Of a stretch of DNA of 64,000 nucleotides, positions 23,797-37,321 are shown in pieces (position 1 is the stretch's first letter; each line of letters starts with the position of its first letter). The notes under the pieces are model-generated. The model was not told the DNA's origin, made no database searches, and saw nothing but the letters and a program-made list of their open reading frames with translations. Location of the stretch: contig VZSF01004794.1 of NCBI GenBank assembly GCA_013398295.1, positions 124,001 to 188,000 on the forward strand, in the 5' to 3' direction. The position numbers and the translations under genes are program-made. Source of the stretch: Chionis minor (taxonomy: Eukaryota; Chordata; Aves; Charadriiformes; Chionididae).

Positions 23797-24362
23797 CAGA
23801 CTGCAGGCTTCCCAGGCTGTCTAGGAGGAACTTGCAGTTTTGTTTTGCATGGCACTACTTTGCTCTTTAATATACAGGCTCAGCCACAGATACAAGCCTT
23901 GGCAGGTGAACTCAGTTGTACCAGGAGGGAGCCCGGCTGGTTTGCTGGGGGGAGTTGAATGAGCTGGATTAGGCGGATTAGGCAGGACAATGGCTTTTTA
24001 ATGGTGGAAAGACAACTATCTTGTCTTGTTCAAACATACCGCGCTTTAGGGCAAATGCTGCTACGCAGGTGTGGTCTCTGTGTAAAAGACAGCTTAGTGT
24101 GGAGACGTCCATAAGCTGTGTAACTCCTGCTCCAGGGAGCTGTGAACCTGATCCCTTGCCTTGACAGAACTAATTACCTGCCTATTACTGTATTTATTAT
24201 GCTTTATTTATTTATTTATGATGACAAATAAAATAATAAAAACCCCAGTTCTTACTAGAGCTTGGGGGAAAAAAGAAAATTTCCGAAAGGTATGATACCC
24301 AAACCTCTAGGTGTAGCATTGTCCTCCAACGGCAGTCAAGGTCCAATAACCATTCTAGCACC

Positions 24363-24388
24363 AAAAAAAAAAAAAAAAAAAAAAAAAA
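24363..24388. repeat. Poly-A tract (A26)
   Basis: An uninterrupted run of 26 adenines. No processed pseudogene or SINE is recognisable immediately upstream, so it is listed as a homopolymer only. Confidence 0.95.
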
Positions 24389-24844
24389 TCTACAAACAAC
24401 AAAAAACAAAGGCTTTGATAACTTTTATTACCGTGAAGAAAAAACTGTGAGATAGATTTCACTCTAATTTTAAGCTCTTTTATTGCAGTTCAGAAAATAA
24501 TTTTGTTCCCTCTCATAGTGTTTTACTAGAACCGTCACCCACCAGATAGACATTGACTACCTTGTTATAGAAGGGAAGAAAGTATGTTTCACTTTAAATT
24601 AATCTTATCAATAAAACATTCATGGAAAGAGCTGAACCACATTTATTTGCTGCTAAGCACTAGCTCAGAGAACTACATTTTAATCTCATTATAATATGAC
24701 CTTCCAAAGTCTATTGCTTTGCTGCTTAGCCCTTTTTGGGATGGAGGAGAGAATCCTTGCTTTGTTTTGTTCTTAACTTTAACTGTATTTAAGACATGCA
24801 GAAGAAGATGTACCAAGTCAAGTATTTCATTTGCCTAGACAAAA

Positions 24845-24874
24845 TGGGGATGGGGATGGGGATGGGGAGGGGAG
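24845..24874. repeat. (TGGGGA)n hexanucleotide repeat
   Basis: Four TGGGGA units at 24845-24868 are followed by a GGGGAG variant. G-runs of four, regularly spaced, make a G-quadruplex on the plus strand possible. Confidence 0.9.
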
Positions 24875-26223
24875 TGAAGGCAAGAGCAATAATAAGCTTT
24901 AATATGTATATGAAAATAGCCTTCATAAAACAAGGATAAACAACATTGTGGTCTAATTTACCTCCACATAAAATGCAAAATAGAACTCTGTGTAATAAAC
25001 CATTAGTATCTTTATTGCCAGCATAATCTTAACTAATCTTTTCTTACATTATTTCTATAGTTACAGTAATTCATCTGCATGAAATTTGACTGAATAAGGT
25101 TAGCCTTGCAATTGAAACTACTGTGGTTTTCCCCTCCCTTCTATTCACAATATCCTTCATTAGTATTTGCATATGTTCCTAAGTCAGTCCCAGGCAGGAT
25201 CAGCCTCTAGCCTCCTCAGAATGTCAGCAGCCCAAAACAGTTCTCTTCTGAACATCCCCTTCCTTTGTAATACATAATACAATCTTCTGGGGCTCTGTAA
25301 TTATCCAAAATGAGCTTTAGTGTTGCAAATTACTTCAGTACCCCTATGATTTATCTGTCATAAACACACTTTATAATATTTATATTCCTATTAGAACCTC
25401 CACTAATAATGAACTGACAGTACATAAATATTTACATGATAGTACATGGACAAATGTTTGATACCCTTACACTAGTTACGTTTCTTGTTCTCTCTGTCAC
25501 CAGGAAAAAAACTAAATCTTGGCAATTTGCCATGTTCACAAAAATACCTTTGAAAATGGCTCATAACATTAACAGAGTTTCACATTTGCCACACTTTTCT
25601 TTAAAAGAATGGCATTCCTTCATACTTATGCAGTCTGGGTTATTGCTTCTTCACATTATGCATCATTACTCTGAGTAGGTGTCTTATCAGCAGCTCCAGT
25701 TGTGGAGACGATTGGAATTAAGCACTGGAAGCTTTTTATTTATCTTACGTGCTTTATTCCTACAAGATTTTCAGCATATAAGCTTCTTTGTTCAGCTCAG
25801 AATTGGATACATAGCCAGGCATTGTAAAATTTACATCTTTCTTTTTTTGTATTTGTTCCTAAATTGGATTGAAAACAAAGTATAGCTTTAATTAAAGCTC
25901 TGCTTAACAATAGACAATTTTTTCATGGAGTGGAATTTCTAATCAGTTGTGAGGATTTTGCAAAGGCCTAATAGGTGACATTCACCACTAAGCTGCAAGT
26001 AGAACCGCAACATACTTACCTGTGCTAAGTGTCTGACCGACAATATTCGCACAAAGAAAACTGTGATAATGCTGTTGAAATACTGACTTAGCCAACAAAA
26101 GCCATGGAATTTAAAGTGAAGGTTACTTTAAACTGTGTATGATGTGTAATAACTTAAAAGTTCAAAGGATAAATGTTGAGGTTTAGAGAAGCAAAGAGAA
26201 AGAAAGGGAAGACAGTGATGGAC

Positions 26224-26305
26224 GGAAGGAAGGAGGGAAGGAAGGAAGGAAGGAAGGAAGGAAAGAAGGAAGGAAGGAAGGAAGTGAGGAAGGAAGGAAG
26301 GAAGG
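26224..26305. repeat. (GGAA)n tetranucleotide microsatellite
   Basis: About 20 GGAA units are interrupted by GGAGGGAA, GGAAAGAA and GGAAGTGA variants. Minus-strand frames across it give serine-phenylalanine-leucine-proline repeats and are not genes. GGAA arrays can bind ETS-family factors, but nothing here shows that this one does. Confidence 0.97.
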
Positions 26306-29300
26306 GGTACCTAGGGTGTACAATTCTTCATCAAATCTGTTTTGTGTAACAGGGACATACAAAGTTTGGGGACACAGCATTAAAACTAAATGTCAACCTT
26401 TCTGTCAAGGCTGATTCTACACTGCTTGTACTGTAGATGACAGAAGTATGAAAAAAAAAAAACAAACAACCAAACTTACTGGTCAGACGCATGCATTATT
26501 TGGAAAAAACCAAAAATGTTTGTCAAAAGCTGATCAATAAATGTTCCAATTCCAATGATTACTGAGGCTTTTTTTCCTTCCTTTCCTCAATACTTGTCAG
26601 AAAACTTCTGTAGTTCAAATACAGATTTGTTGTTGCCTGATAAAACCAAAGATACCTGTTGTTTGAAGTAATTCCCAACAATAGTATACTTATTCTAGAG
26701 GTGATAATGTGTGAGAAAAGCATAGACACTTCTCAGTCCCCATTGAACAAAGGGCCAATATTTATAGCTTTCAGCAGCTATCAGGAGCATCTAAAGTGCC
26801 TGTACAACATACTTCATTTGTAACATGCTTATATGCTAGCACCCTCGTGGATCTGCTTCAAAGAGCTGAGCAATAGGGTCTCCCTGTTTGGGAGAAGGCT
26901 GAGAGTGGAAGAAGCTCAGCCAGGATTCCCTGCTGGGATCGGGGAGAGAGAATATGAAAGAAGCTGCCCAACCAAGTATTACTACAAATTGGCTAATTTC
27001 TAAGTACACTGAATTATACTGCTGTACCTGTCAGAAAATGTGCCCTGCAGATGACTCAGCTTCCTACAAAGGCTGTTCTTACTGCCGAGTCATTCACATA
27101 CTAAAATGGAAAATAATGGGAAAAAAGAGAAAGATACTGAAATAAAATCTTCCACAAAACGGTACAGATTGATACAGAAACCCATGATAACAAAGTGCAT
27201 TCTATTGCATGGAAAAAGCGTAAGATAATTTTTGAAGTACCAAACATTTTTCTGCTCTGTAACAACTGTCTGATATTATCTTTTCAGCTGGGTTATATCA
27301 AGAGTTGGTGCAGATACTACAGTGAAAAGGAACATTATTATACTGCTGTATCAAATGGACAGACTGCTCAACAGAGGCATAGCCGCACTTAAGAGCAGGT
27401 CAACGTCCAGAACACTGGACTCTGCAGACATCGCTGCAAAACTGAGGGACTGGACATCGTTTCTCTTTCACTATGTCTTTTATTCTTCCATCTGTGCTTT
27501 AACACAAATTAAAGAATTTCAATTTTATGTAAGTAAAATGAACTGAGATGTGTGAAACAAGGAATAGATGTAGGTTCACTACAACTTTTCAGCCCAGAAA
27601 AGCCACAGAAGTATTATACAGGAAAGCAATAATATAACTTGGGAAATTAGTTTTTGCTTAGACACAATACAAACAAAACCAAATGTACCTCCAAAAATCA
27701 GGAATAACTTCTAAACAAGCGCAAAATACCTAATGTTACTTATACTATTTTAGATCATTAAAATACGTATATGCTGCTTCTATAACTATTAGTGCATCAG
27801 TTTTACAATACTATCTTAATTTCTCTAAAAGATTCAGGGTGTTTGTCTCTTCCCCCAAACTCTCTTTCTTTTATCTTTCTGTTCTGGTATATTTAGTACA
27901 ATTCCAAATACAGAAAAAGAAATTTACAGAAGACTAACAGGTATCACACTGTTTAAGTTTCATGCTCTGCTCAGGCAAAACACTTTGTCTATCTAGCAAG
28001 TATTTTTTCAGGTAGGCACTGCAGAAATACCTAAGCAATCAAGGTCTAGGAACTACATAAAAGTAAGAACTGCAATATTAGATTAACTCACAGTTCAGCT
28101 AGTTCTATTTCTTTTCTACTGCAATGGCTTACACCAAAGTTAAAAACTCACACAGTAGATGGATGTCATATAATTTACTCCACTTATACGTCCTTGAATT
28201 TAAAAGAGGTACAGATTGTTTTAAACCCTGAAAAAGGTGAATACAGTGGCCACCAATCTCATATGCATACACAAAAAACAAACCAAAGAAACCCCAATTT
28301 TTTTTTCTCTGATGGGTCTTTTCATTGGTCAAATGCAGTGAGAAAAGATACTGTATTGCATTATAGATAAATCAGATGCCAAACGTAATTTCTGAAATGG
28401 AGAATATTTTTAGATTGTATGACAGAAAAAAAATATGGCTCTAAAATGTGTAATCTTCTATTTCACTAAATGTGCTCCCTGACTGAGACCTTGTACGCCA
28501 AGCTTCAGCCTGAAGCAAATTGTTATAGCCGAGCTATTAACTTCTAAAAATAGGGGGATGTAATGGAAACATTAAGAAACCCGCTATTGGGCACAACCAC
28601 AGTCCAGGGGAGGATGAAACAACACTCCTTTGTTTCTCCTCCTTTACCTCATCACATTAGTGCAGTTTGTGTCTATGCCAAATGTGTTTTGTTTAGCTAG
28701 TTACCTTCTAAACAGCAGCTTTTGATACTCATATTTAATGTCTCCTTCTTGTTTTTAAAGAAGCTTAATAGTAACCAAATACTTCAGGTCAGGCACTTGC
28801 CATTTGTGACTCAGTACTTTAAAAAGGTGCTACTTCCCAGGGGAGAGAACAGACAAACTGGAGGATTGCAAGAGTCATCTGAAATTAAAATGCTTTGCAA
28901 AAGGAGGGTTTTGCATTTTCAGTTGAACCCTTCTGAGACACAGAATAGTGGAGTGAACATTTTGTAACAAAATGTGCAGCAGAGATTTACTTTTCTGTCA
29001 TGAACCACGCATTCTCTATGTTTTATTGCAGCGTACAACATTTCTCATCATCTGCTATTTATTTTACATTCAGCACTGTAAAACCAAAGAAGCACTGACT
29101 CACGAGTCAGCAGGTGGGTGCCCCTCTTCAGAGGCATTCCATGCTTTTTTGCCAAACCATTTAGCACATCTGTAGCCTTCACTAAATCATTTTTAAAAGT
29201 AATATCGGTAATAAGAGTCAGAGAGCCTTGAAAGGTATGTGTGGTATGTGTTCTGCAAACAGGCTCTCAACAAAAATCCCCAGAGCTAGGAACAACAGTA

Positions 29301-32300
29301 AAAATCATCTCAAAGGAGCAGTAGAGAGTGGAGAAAATGGATCTTGGTATAGAGGACATGCTATTTATGGAGGTCAATCTGCATCAACGACATAACATTT
29401 CAGGGCTATTCAGCTATAAACACATTCTCATGAGTAGTGCAGGGTTTTAAGGAAAAGATCAAAAGATGAGCACACAAAATGAGAGTGTATGAGTGCTTCT
29501 ATCCCAAACCCGAACAGATTGCTTTTCTACTCTGCCCACAGTGGGGTGTGTTGCAATCAGGGCAAAGGCAAACCAGAAAACAGGCTTTAGCACTTCAGAA
29601 GAACTAACTAAATCAGTACACTCGAGTCCCAGAAAATGCATTTGCAATGCAGCAATTTTCGGAAGTGTCAAGGAGACAGAAGCTCACTGGTGCCCATGCA
29701 CCTGAGTCACCTGGACAGTCCAAAAGTCACTCCCAGTACTGCTGCTGGGCAGAGTCCTAATTCTGCAAACATTTTAATGCAGGTGGATACCTGTCTGGAT
29801 ACAGACAACCTGTTATAATCAAGTTAAAGTCTCTTGGAGTGTGTATGGCACAGGAGGTTTCCTTTTATGTAGAAGCCTGCAGAACTATACAATTCAGAAT
29901 TGCTTAGATCAATAGGCGACTTCTTAGAGTATTTTGGTTGCTTGTGGGGACAAGAGATTAAATTTTCAGAGCTTAAATGCCTAACTCTATTTGAATCCCA
30001 CTTCTAAATCTATCTCAATCCCTTTGGTAACACTTTGGTTATTTGTCAAGCAGGGTAATCACTTGTCATGCCAGACTCTCCTGTGTGTTTTTCAGAAACC
30101 TTATTGGTTTCTGAAACAGCATTTTCTGGACATTTTCTAGCTTCTCAGAGTGCTGTTCTCCAATTGCTACATACTATACTTCCAGTCATCTGGTCATCTC
30201 AGCAAGACTGACTCATTCGCTTGCCCAGGAGCAGAATGCCACATGGACATAGACCAGAAACAGCATGTAACAGTTGTTAAATGTCTTCTCTTGATTTCTG
30301 ACAATATAGTTTAGACAATACATGGAACGATCTCCAAAAAAACCTCCATTTCTGTTCAGCCTCCTGAATATGAATGTTTACCTGTCTCCACAGCCTTTCT
30401 TGTTGTAATCCCTGTTGGCACCAGGAAGTTCCAGGGAATCTGATAATGGAAAATCACTTCTTGTATGTGACATGGAATTCACAAAGTTTAGCAAAATATT
30501 TGTTATCTCCTATTTGAAGAAATACTGTCCAGAGCTCGAGGTACTGCAACTGTTGACATGGATACTGGATTTCAGTAAATCCACAGTCTTCCATGTTTCA
30601 AAAAGATTATATTCTACAGAAAAAGCCATCTGACTTTATTCAGTTTCCAATGTAGAATTTAGTTTGATTTCTTTAACATTTTATGGGCACTTTATGCAGG
30701 GCTGTCTCTTACCTTCTAGTCCTGTGAGGTCCAAAAAGCAAAGCAGTTGCAGCAAAGCAACTAAGTATTTTGATGAGTTGAAACTGAAATACCAGATCTG
30801 CCTCATGAGCTGGAATGGGATGAATATGAGATAAGAGACATGGAGTCCACAAAACAATGCTGAAGAAAAAATGTTGCAAAAAAAAAGAATAAACATGAGA
30901 AAAAATCCAGAAATTCTGGAGAAACTATAGAATCCAAGGAATTTTAATGTAAAGGAAAAAAATTAGTTTATTTTTAAAGGACTTTTAACATGGAAATCTT
31001 CATGCAAATTAAACAACATGCTCCAAATGCACCAGTGACATGAATCCACAAGGTCAATTATAACAGATAGGTGTAAATCAGCTCAGTTAAGTGGAAGTAA
31101 TGGATACAACAGAGGTAATTTAATAAGCCAAAATATAAATATAAAATATATTTTGATAATAACAGATAGTAATTGATAGGCATTTCCTTAGGAGGGATTG
31201 GTAGGTAAAAATAATAAAAAAATAAAATAAAATAAATGGCTTTGTAGATACATTTCCAGACAGACCAGAACTACCTGCTTTGTACGCACAAGAGAGCACT
31301 GCAGCTTTATGGGGCACAAACATTCACCTAAGATGCTGTGTTAGGATACAGGACATTGGTCCTAGTTAGTGATGACAGAATTTATGTCATGTTCTTTTCC
31401 TCCTTGTCTCCTCTCATGCGGCAGGGACCAAGAAGGTACAGTAGTGCACCATTTGTGTGCTGTTGCTGTTCACGATTGTGACAATAAAAGAGTTCACTTC
31501 CTGGCAACTGATTCTGTTCTGCAAGAACAACAGTAAAAATATGTTTAAGGGAAGAAAGAAATGCTCTTAAGGGGATCCTGGAGTACTACAATCATGAGAG
31601 AAGTAAAAAACCCTTGAGACAAGAATTTCCTTCTGTTGGTTTGAAGAGGAAACAGTATTACTGTAAACATTCCACATGGAATGGAGAAATGACAAACTCA
31701 GAAAATTTCAGCCTTACCTGCACCTGAACAGACAGTATTAGCAGTGATTTTACTCTACAGGACTGTAATGACTGCGTTAGTCATTACCAGAATTATTTTG
31801 TTTTTTCAAGTCCTCAGGTTGTCCCGGTAAGCAGATACTACTCCTTACTACATCCTGCCTCTTTAATACTGGCTTTGGTTTTTAGACATAGTCTATGCCT
31901 CTTCAAAACCTTGCAGCCTGTACCATCATTTACTCCTCTACAAACTGAGTGCTGTGCATGCAAAAAATATGTGTAGACTGTCCTGACAAGATATATATCT
32001 TTTTTTCACTGTCCTTATCTATATGGAAAAACCATCAGGCAAGTACAGTCATCTCAGTGTCACTGAGAGTACTAGCTAGCTTCAGTGAATCCTGAAGGGG
32101 GATGGATCCCTTAAGTCTATTTGTAAACTGATTCTGGTGCAAAAAGAAGTAGCCCAAGTACGAAATGAGTGTGCTTCCCGTTTGGAAGGTACATAAGCAC
32201 TTTAGGAGTAATAGGGGCTGTCTTCCCCTTTCCAGACAGTTGGCTGATTTGATCAGACGGGGTATTCAAAAAGTGACTTCAGAGCACAAGTACCATTGAA

Positions 32301-33446
32301 AGCCAATTAAACATGTGTTTCTATTCCACTTAGACATTTTTGAAAGTCCCAGCCCTCTGAGATAAGTTCATACCAAAATTTAAGTGTCTGGTTATGACTT
32401 AGAGTATCTAAATAGAGTGCCTAAGAGTTGCTGAGACTCCTATTCCACACTCAGATCCTATCTTGTGTTGGAAGTGCCTACAGTTCTGATATACAGTTAT
32501 ACAGACACCTATATAGATATCTATAAACAGGTAGTTGGTAGTTGCCCAAACACTGATCTTGTTGAGTGGCTGAGAGCCCTGTGTCTCCCCTACACTCAGA
32601 AAGACTTTTTATCAGCCCCCTGGGGGAACAGTTTGATCTAATAGTCAAAAAATAGAAAGAGGAAAAAAAATGACTGTTTTTTGGCTTGGTGGTTCAAAAG
32701 CTCACCTGGGATCTAGGAATTCAGATTCTTTGGTGGGTTGTGGACTTCGGGTTTGGTGGTTTTGGTTGTGTTTTGGGTGGGTCTTTCGCATAAGCAATTA
32801 TTTATTAAAAAAAAAAAAAAGCTTGGAGAGGGCTTCTTTCTTGGGCTATGGGAAACCTGTATTTGTGTTCCTGCTCTAAGCTATGCCACGGGAACTTGAA
32901 GATAAGGCTCAGTCCTGTCGCAATGACTGCCGTATTGGATATCCGTAGATGTCAGGGAAGTCTTTGCTTGCTTCCCAGGAGAAAGAGCTGGCCATAAGTA
33001 CTTAATTCTAGAAAGTTCATAGCTGACAATCTGATATCAGAGGGACTTCCAATGGGAAATCACTGGCTTCTTGTATTCTGGAATATGATGTCTGACCATG
33101 TTCAACTCTCAGGGGTTAGGCCCTGTCTCTATTTTCAGCTTCTCAAAGTAACGAGCCTGCTGAAGCAGCTGACTCCTGTTTATCTATTAAGATTATCTTG
33201 TGTTTCATCATAGTAGGCAGAAAATGCTTGGAGTTTTGCAGGAATGGGAAGGCTGCAGTTTGTTTTTTAAAGGAATCTATTGAAATTGTGGGCCTTTGGT
33301 TCCATACTTACTTATTGCAAACATCTGCTTGCTTTTCAGAAATAAGTACAGAGAATTTGTTAAGAGCTCCCATTTTGTTACTCTGATTGACAGTTTTGCC
33401 CTCAAAGCACAAGGCCATATTTCAGTGTATCAGTGAACTGCATTTT
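26306..33446. other. Unique sequence, no gene recognised
   Basis: About 7 kb without a supported gene or interspersed repeat. Frames of 60-80 codons occur, for example near 27322, 28722 and 29493, at the density expected by chance and without paired splice sites that I trust. A G/T-rich patch followed by A14 lies at about 32690-32820. Confidence 0.4.
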
Positions 33447-33630
33447 AACACTCGGCAGAACTCAACATCTGTTGCAGAAGAGAGTCCTAACTTCTTCCAA
33501 GAGCACAGCAGGGCAACCACAGCCAAGTCCCTCACTTCAACACTCGGCAGAACTCAACATCTGTTGCAGAAGAGAGTCCTAACTTCTTCCAAGAGCACAG
33601 CAGGGCAACCACAGCCAAGTCCCTCACTTC
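33447..33630. repeat. Exact 92-bp tandem duplication
   Basis: Two copies of a 92-base unit, 33447-33538 and 33539-33630, match at every position I compared. The unit begins AACACTCGGCAGAACTCAAC and ends AAGTCCCTCACTTC. Because 92 is not a multiple of three, the plus-strand frame across it (33387-33638) reads the two copies differently, which argues against coding. Complete identity suggests a recent duplication, or an assembly artefact. Confidence 0.97.
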
Positions 33631-36600
33631 AAGTTTAAAGAAGCAGCAGGTAGAACCACTGTAACATTTCTAGCTCAAGGATAAGCTTAAAAGAAAAATT
33701 CAGTTAGGTATACAACACAGGTGTTTAATCTCAATGTAATAGAGACACAGAGAGTGTTTCAAGAGTGACATTGCCTAGCCGAAAGGTGAATGGATGTCTT
33801 TGGGTAGCAAGCTATGTGTCTATTCCCCAGCCAACCTCAACAGAGAATGGCATTATGATCACCAGGCAGCACTTCTTTTGCTAATACATTCAGATTCAAA
33901 CTGGAATCTTTTGCTGTCTTTGATCAAAATGAAAAAAAAAAAAAAAATTACACTTTCTACTGTTATTTCCATTGGGGTTAATAGTATTATTCTGTACATT
34001 ATTACTCTAATTTGCAGAGGTTAAAGAAAAAAATTCCACCATGCTAACAAGCATCTAATTCAGTAAGGAAATTTACCTCATTAGAATCACATTTAAAGAT
34101 TTAGTGAAGCTATTAGTGATTATTTTGCTGGTGCCCATAAAAAAAAAAAAAAGCTGTTAAAAAAATCAACCAAAGTTATTCAGTTTTAATTATCATCTCC
34201 TTCAGCATAAGAACACCAAAGGATGGAAATATAACACTAAATGTAATAAAAAAGCAACAGTGTTCGGATAATATTGCAGAAGAAATCAAATATTGTGAAG
34301 CATGGAATTACACACCAGAAATCTCATATAAATTTAAATGAAAAGTTCTAATGGGAGGCCTTTTAATCTAATGAAAACATATGAATTTGCAAAGGACAAT
34401 GTCTCTCATTTAAGCTATCATATTTGATAAAATCCTTTCAGAAAGGTTTAGGTCTAATTGTATTTTCAAAAAAAAAAAAAAAAACACCAAAAAAAACCAG
34501 CTGACAGAGAAATGTAATAATCTTCTTGAAGAGAATCAACAAAAAAATTAATTAAACCAGGATGCTACAGCAGGGAAAATGAGGCTGATATGCGCCTTGT
34601 TTACCAGAGTAGAAATACATTCAGCAAAGTAGATATTGAAACATCAAAATTATTTTATCGGTATTGTTTCGTCAGTGTATCAAATGTTCAAATGACTACT
34701 TCTTGAAATATCCTTTCTTCATGACTTGTCAGGTTTGACTATCTACAATTAATCCAACACATACCTATAAGCCAAGGTAACATTAAAGAATGACTTTCCT
34801 CAGATACAGTTCTTTCAGTGACAATTATTCATATTAGATAGTTAATTAGACACTGTTAGATAAATGATCTGACATTATTTCTCCTGTTAATAACAATGAC
34901 AAATTAAACACTTTATGCTTGCATAGTTCTATACATTTGGATCCCAGCATTATTTCTTCAGGCTTTCTGGCATAGTTATAAACCTGTTTCTAATGTATTA
35001 CTCTTTTCTAAGCATGACTTAATAAAATGAATGCAATAAATGTTAATGCCTGATGATACTATAATACTAATCATCATATTTCTTAAACAAGTTTGTATTA
35101 TTTGGTTTGTTTGTAATGAATAAAAACTACTTGGAGAAGTGAACAGTTCTGTGTACATATTGCACTGATTATGTGAATGCCTTTCTTACTGTCAAAATAT
35201 GTGAAATTATAATTCTCTTTAGATAAAAGAAAAACAGTGCTCTCTTTTAGCATTATGATGTAGTAGTGGAGTTGACATTTTAGCACATATTCCTATACTA
35301 ATGACACTATTTGTTAAATAAGATTAAATGTATGTTGTTTGCTCCCAATCTGGTATTATTTTTAAAATGTGCAGGGAATGTTTGGTTTTATAACCACATT
35401 TAAAGAAGCATAGACATTATCCACTTTTGTTCTCTAAACCATCCTAGCGCTAATTTTGACTTCAAGCAGACTTCTGATACAACTAGCTATATAAGTTTTA
35501 AATATCAAAGAATATTCTAGACTTATTCTGTTTGAATTATATGCCAGGTCTTGAAGAAAGTTTTAAAGGACTTAGCTCATTGGAAGTCATTATGCTTTTC
35601 ATGGGCAGTCAGAACAAATGTTATTAAAATGAATATCTCAGTAAGATTCAATTATTTATCACAGGTTTTGCTTATAATGATACCACTTTCCTTTTTTACA
35701 TCCTGACAAAAATTTGTATGAAATAGTAGTTATTCACAAGCTAGTATTATTTGACACAGCAAAGGAAAAGATTTTCACAGATTTTTTTTCTTATAATTTT
35801 GTTGTGCTTTCTAAAAAGGGAATTCAGTTTTTTGTGTTGAAAGGGGTTTTCAAAATTAGGTTTCCAGAAGGGGACAGTAGATGTGAGTAATTTGAAACCA
35901 ACCCTTTTTTCCTAATGCCTATATCTGGACAAACTGAGCTGAAGTCTACAAAATTACCATGAACTTCAGGAAAAGCTGAGCCCACAAGCTCTGAGTATGC
36001 TGTTAGGAAACAAGGCACATATGTAGGTTTCCAATGACGTGTTGTTCAGGTCTAAAGTAACTGAAAATATTTCCTCAAATTCACTCTACAAATTACTTAC
36101 TAACAAAGATTAAATAAAATTATTGTATTTTTACAAGCAGTGTTCTTATAGGATTTTAGCTACTTTTAAAAGCAAGATGTGTTTTACGTTTCCAGTATGA
36201 AAAATAATGCTTAAATATGTGCTAGAAGCTTCCTTTGCATTCAATTACTCTTCATGATATTTTACTATGTCTAGATTTCCTAGATAGTCCTGTTCATCAC
36301 GTCATGAAAGCGGCCCATTCTTCTTAGCAGACCACAGCAGTCTGAACTCAAAAGTTCCAATCTGCACAGCTTGGTGGGCTTTTTAACAACCCCAGTAAAT
36401 CATTCATACATGTATGCAATCGTGTGTACAAAAGATTGTGCAAGTGTTATATCTAGAGATTGCATTCATGGAAGAAACCCCAAGTTTGGGAGAAGTTGTA
36501 CATTTTAATGCCTGGTCTCTTCTTTTACATCCTTCTAGTATTCCTTTCAGATGCAAATTTCCACTCCTTACTGCTGTTGTCCCTTCCTTTCATCACCATT

Positions 36601-36700
36601 GAGACCCTTAAGTTATTGACACACCTGCTCATTGCCTCGCACATGCACACATCCTTTAGTGAGGTGATATGCAGTCTCTCCAGTTCTGGTGATGACCCTC
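33631..36700. other. Unique AT-rich sequence, no gene recognised
   Basis: AT-rich sequence with several A runs, such as A17 at 34468-34484. No frame here looks protein-like, and I see no interspersed repeat. Confidence 0.45.
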
Positions 36701-36902
36701 TGTCCTGGTTTCAGCTAGGACAGAGTTAATTTTATTTCTAGTGGTTGTTGTGTTTCAGATTTGGTATGAAAGGAATGTCAATAAGGCGCACTGGTTTAGT
36801 TGTTGCCAGGTATTGTGTATATTTTTCAAGGACTTTTTTCAGCTCCCCATAGAACAATGGAATGGCCAATGGAATATTCCATACCATAGATGTCATGCTT
36901 AG

Positions 36903-36910
36903 TATATAAA
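36903..36910 (+). promoter_or_regulatory. TATA-like box in solo LTR
   Basis: TATATAAA lies about 200 bases into the LTR and about 155 bases ahead of the ATTAAA signal, in the U3-to-R position expected of an LTR promoter. No downstream gene is attached to it. Confidence 0.5.
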
Positions 36911-37059
36911 TGGGGTTAACTGGGGGGGCAGGTACTCACAATCACTGCTTGGGAAGGTACCAGTTCACCAAGTGGTGTGAGTGACTTGCAGTGGTGGTGG
37001 TGGTGTTATTATTATCATTGTCATTGTCACTGTTATTTTTCCTTTTCTGTTATTGTCCT

Positions 37060-37065
37060 ATTAAA
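37060..37065 (+). terminator. Polyadenylation-type signal in solo LTR
   Basis: ATTAAA sits within CCTATTAAACTG, downstream of the TATA-like box and about 130 bases before the LTR end. This matches the usual order of TATA, polyadenylation signal and U5 in an LTR. Confidence 0.5.
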
Positions 37066-37321
37066 CTGTCTTTATCTCAGACAATGAGGTTTTTTTCCCT
37101 TTCCCCTCCTTTTCTCCCTCTTCTCCCCTCGGCAAACGGGGAGAACTGTGTGAGCGGCTGCATGCTCCTAACTGCTGGCTGGGGTTAAACCACAACACGC
37201 TGGCTGTCCCAGCTCCACCCAGCCTGGCTGACCTTACTGCTTTCTGTGAGGTACAACATCCTTTTCCATCCCATGATGCAATGTTCAAGCAACACTTCAA
37301 AGCTTTCGCATACACTAAATT

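Larger units (their letters stand above)
23797..26223. other. No gene recognised; simple repeats
   Basis: AT-rich sequence with an A26 run at 24363-24388 and the (TGGGGA)n repeat at 24845-24868. The short frames here are not protein-like. The A26 run could be the tail of a retroposed sequence, but nothing upstream of it is recognisable. Confidence 0.4.
36701..37197 (+). mobile_element. Solo LTR of an avian endogenous retrovirus (ERVL-like)
   Basis: The element starts TGTCCTGGTTTCAGC and ends GGTTAAACCACAACA. These are the TG...CA ends of an LTR, with a partial terminal inverted repeat (TGT...GGTTT against its complement). The 5' end is one I know from abundant ERV-L-type LTRs of birds; the exact family is uncertain. 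Inside are a TATA-like TATATAAA at 36903-36910, a (GGT)n patch near 36992-37006, a polyadenylation-type ATTAAA at 37060-37065 and a pyrimidine-rich part before the 3' end. No internal viral genes flank it, so it is a solo LTR left by recombination. Flanking bases (CCCTC and CGCTG) do not form a clear target-site duplication. Confidence 0.85.

Noticed and set aside
24363..24388. Poly-A run as the tail of a processed pseudogene
   Set aside because: No recognisable mRNA-like or SINE sequence lies upstream, and no flanking duplication is evident.
26183..26380. Minus-strand frame rich in serine, phenylalanine, leucine and proline
   Set aside because: It is a translation of the (GGAA)n microsatellite.
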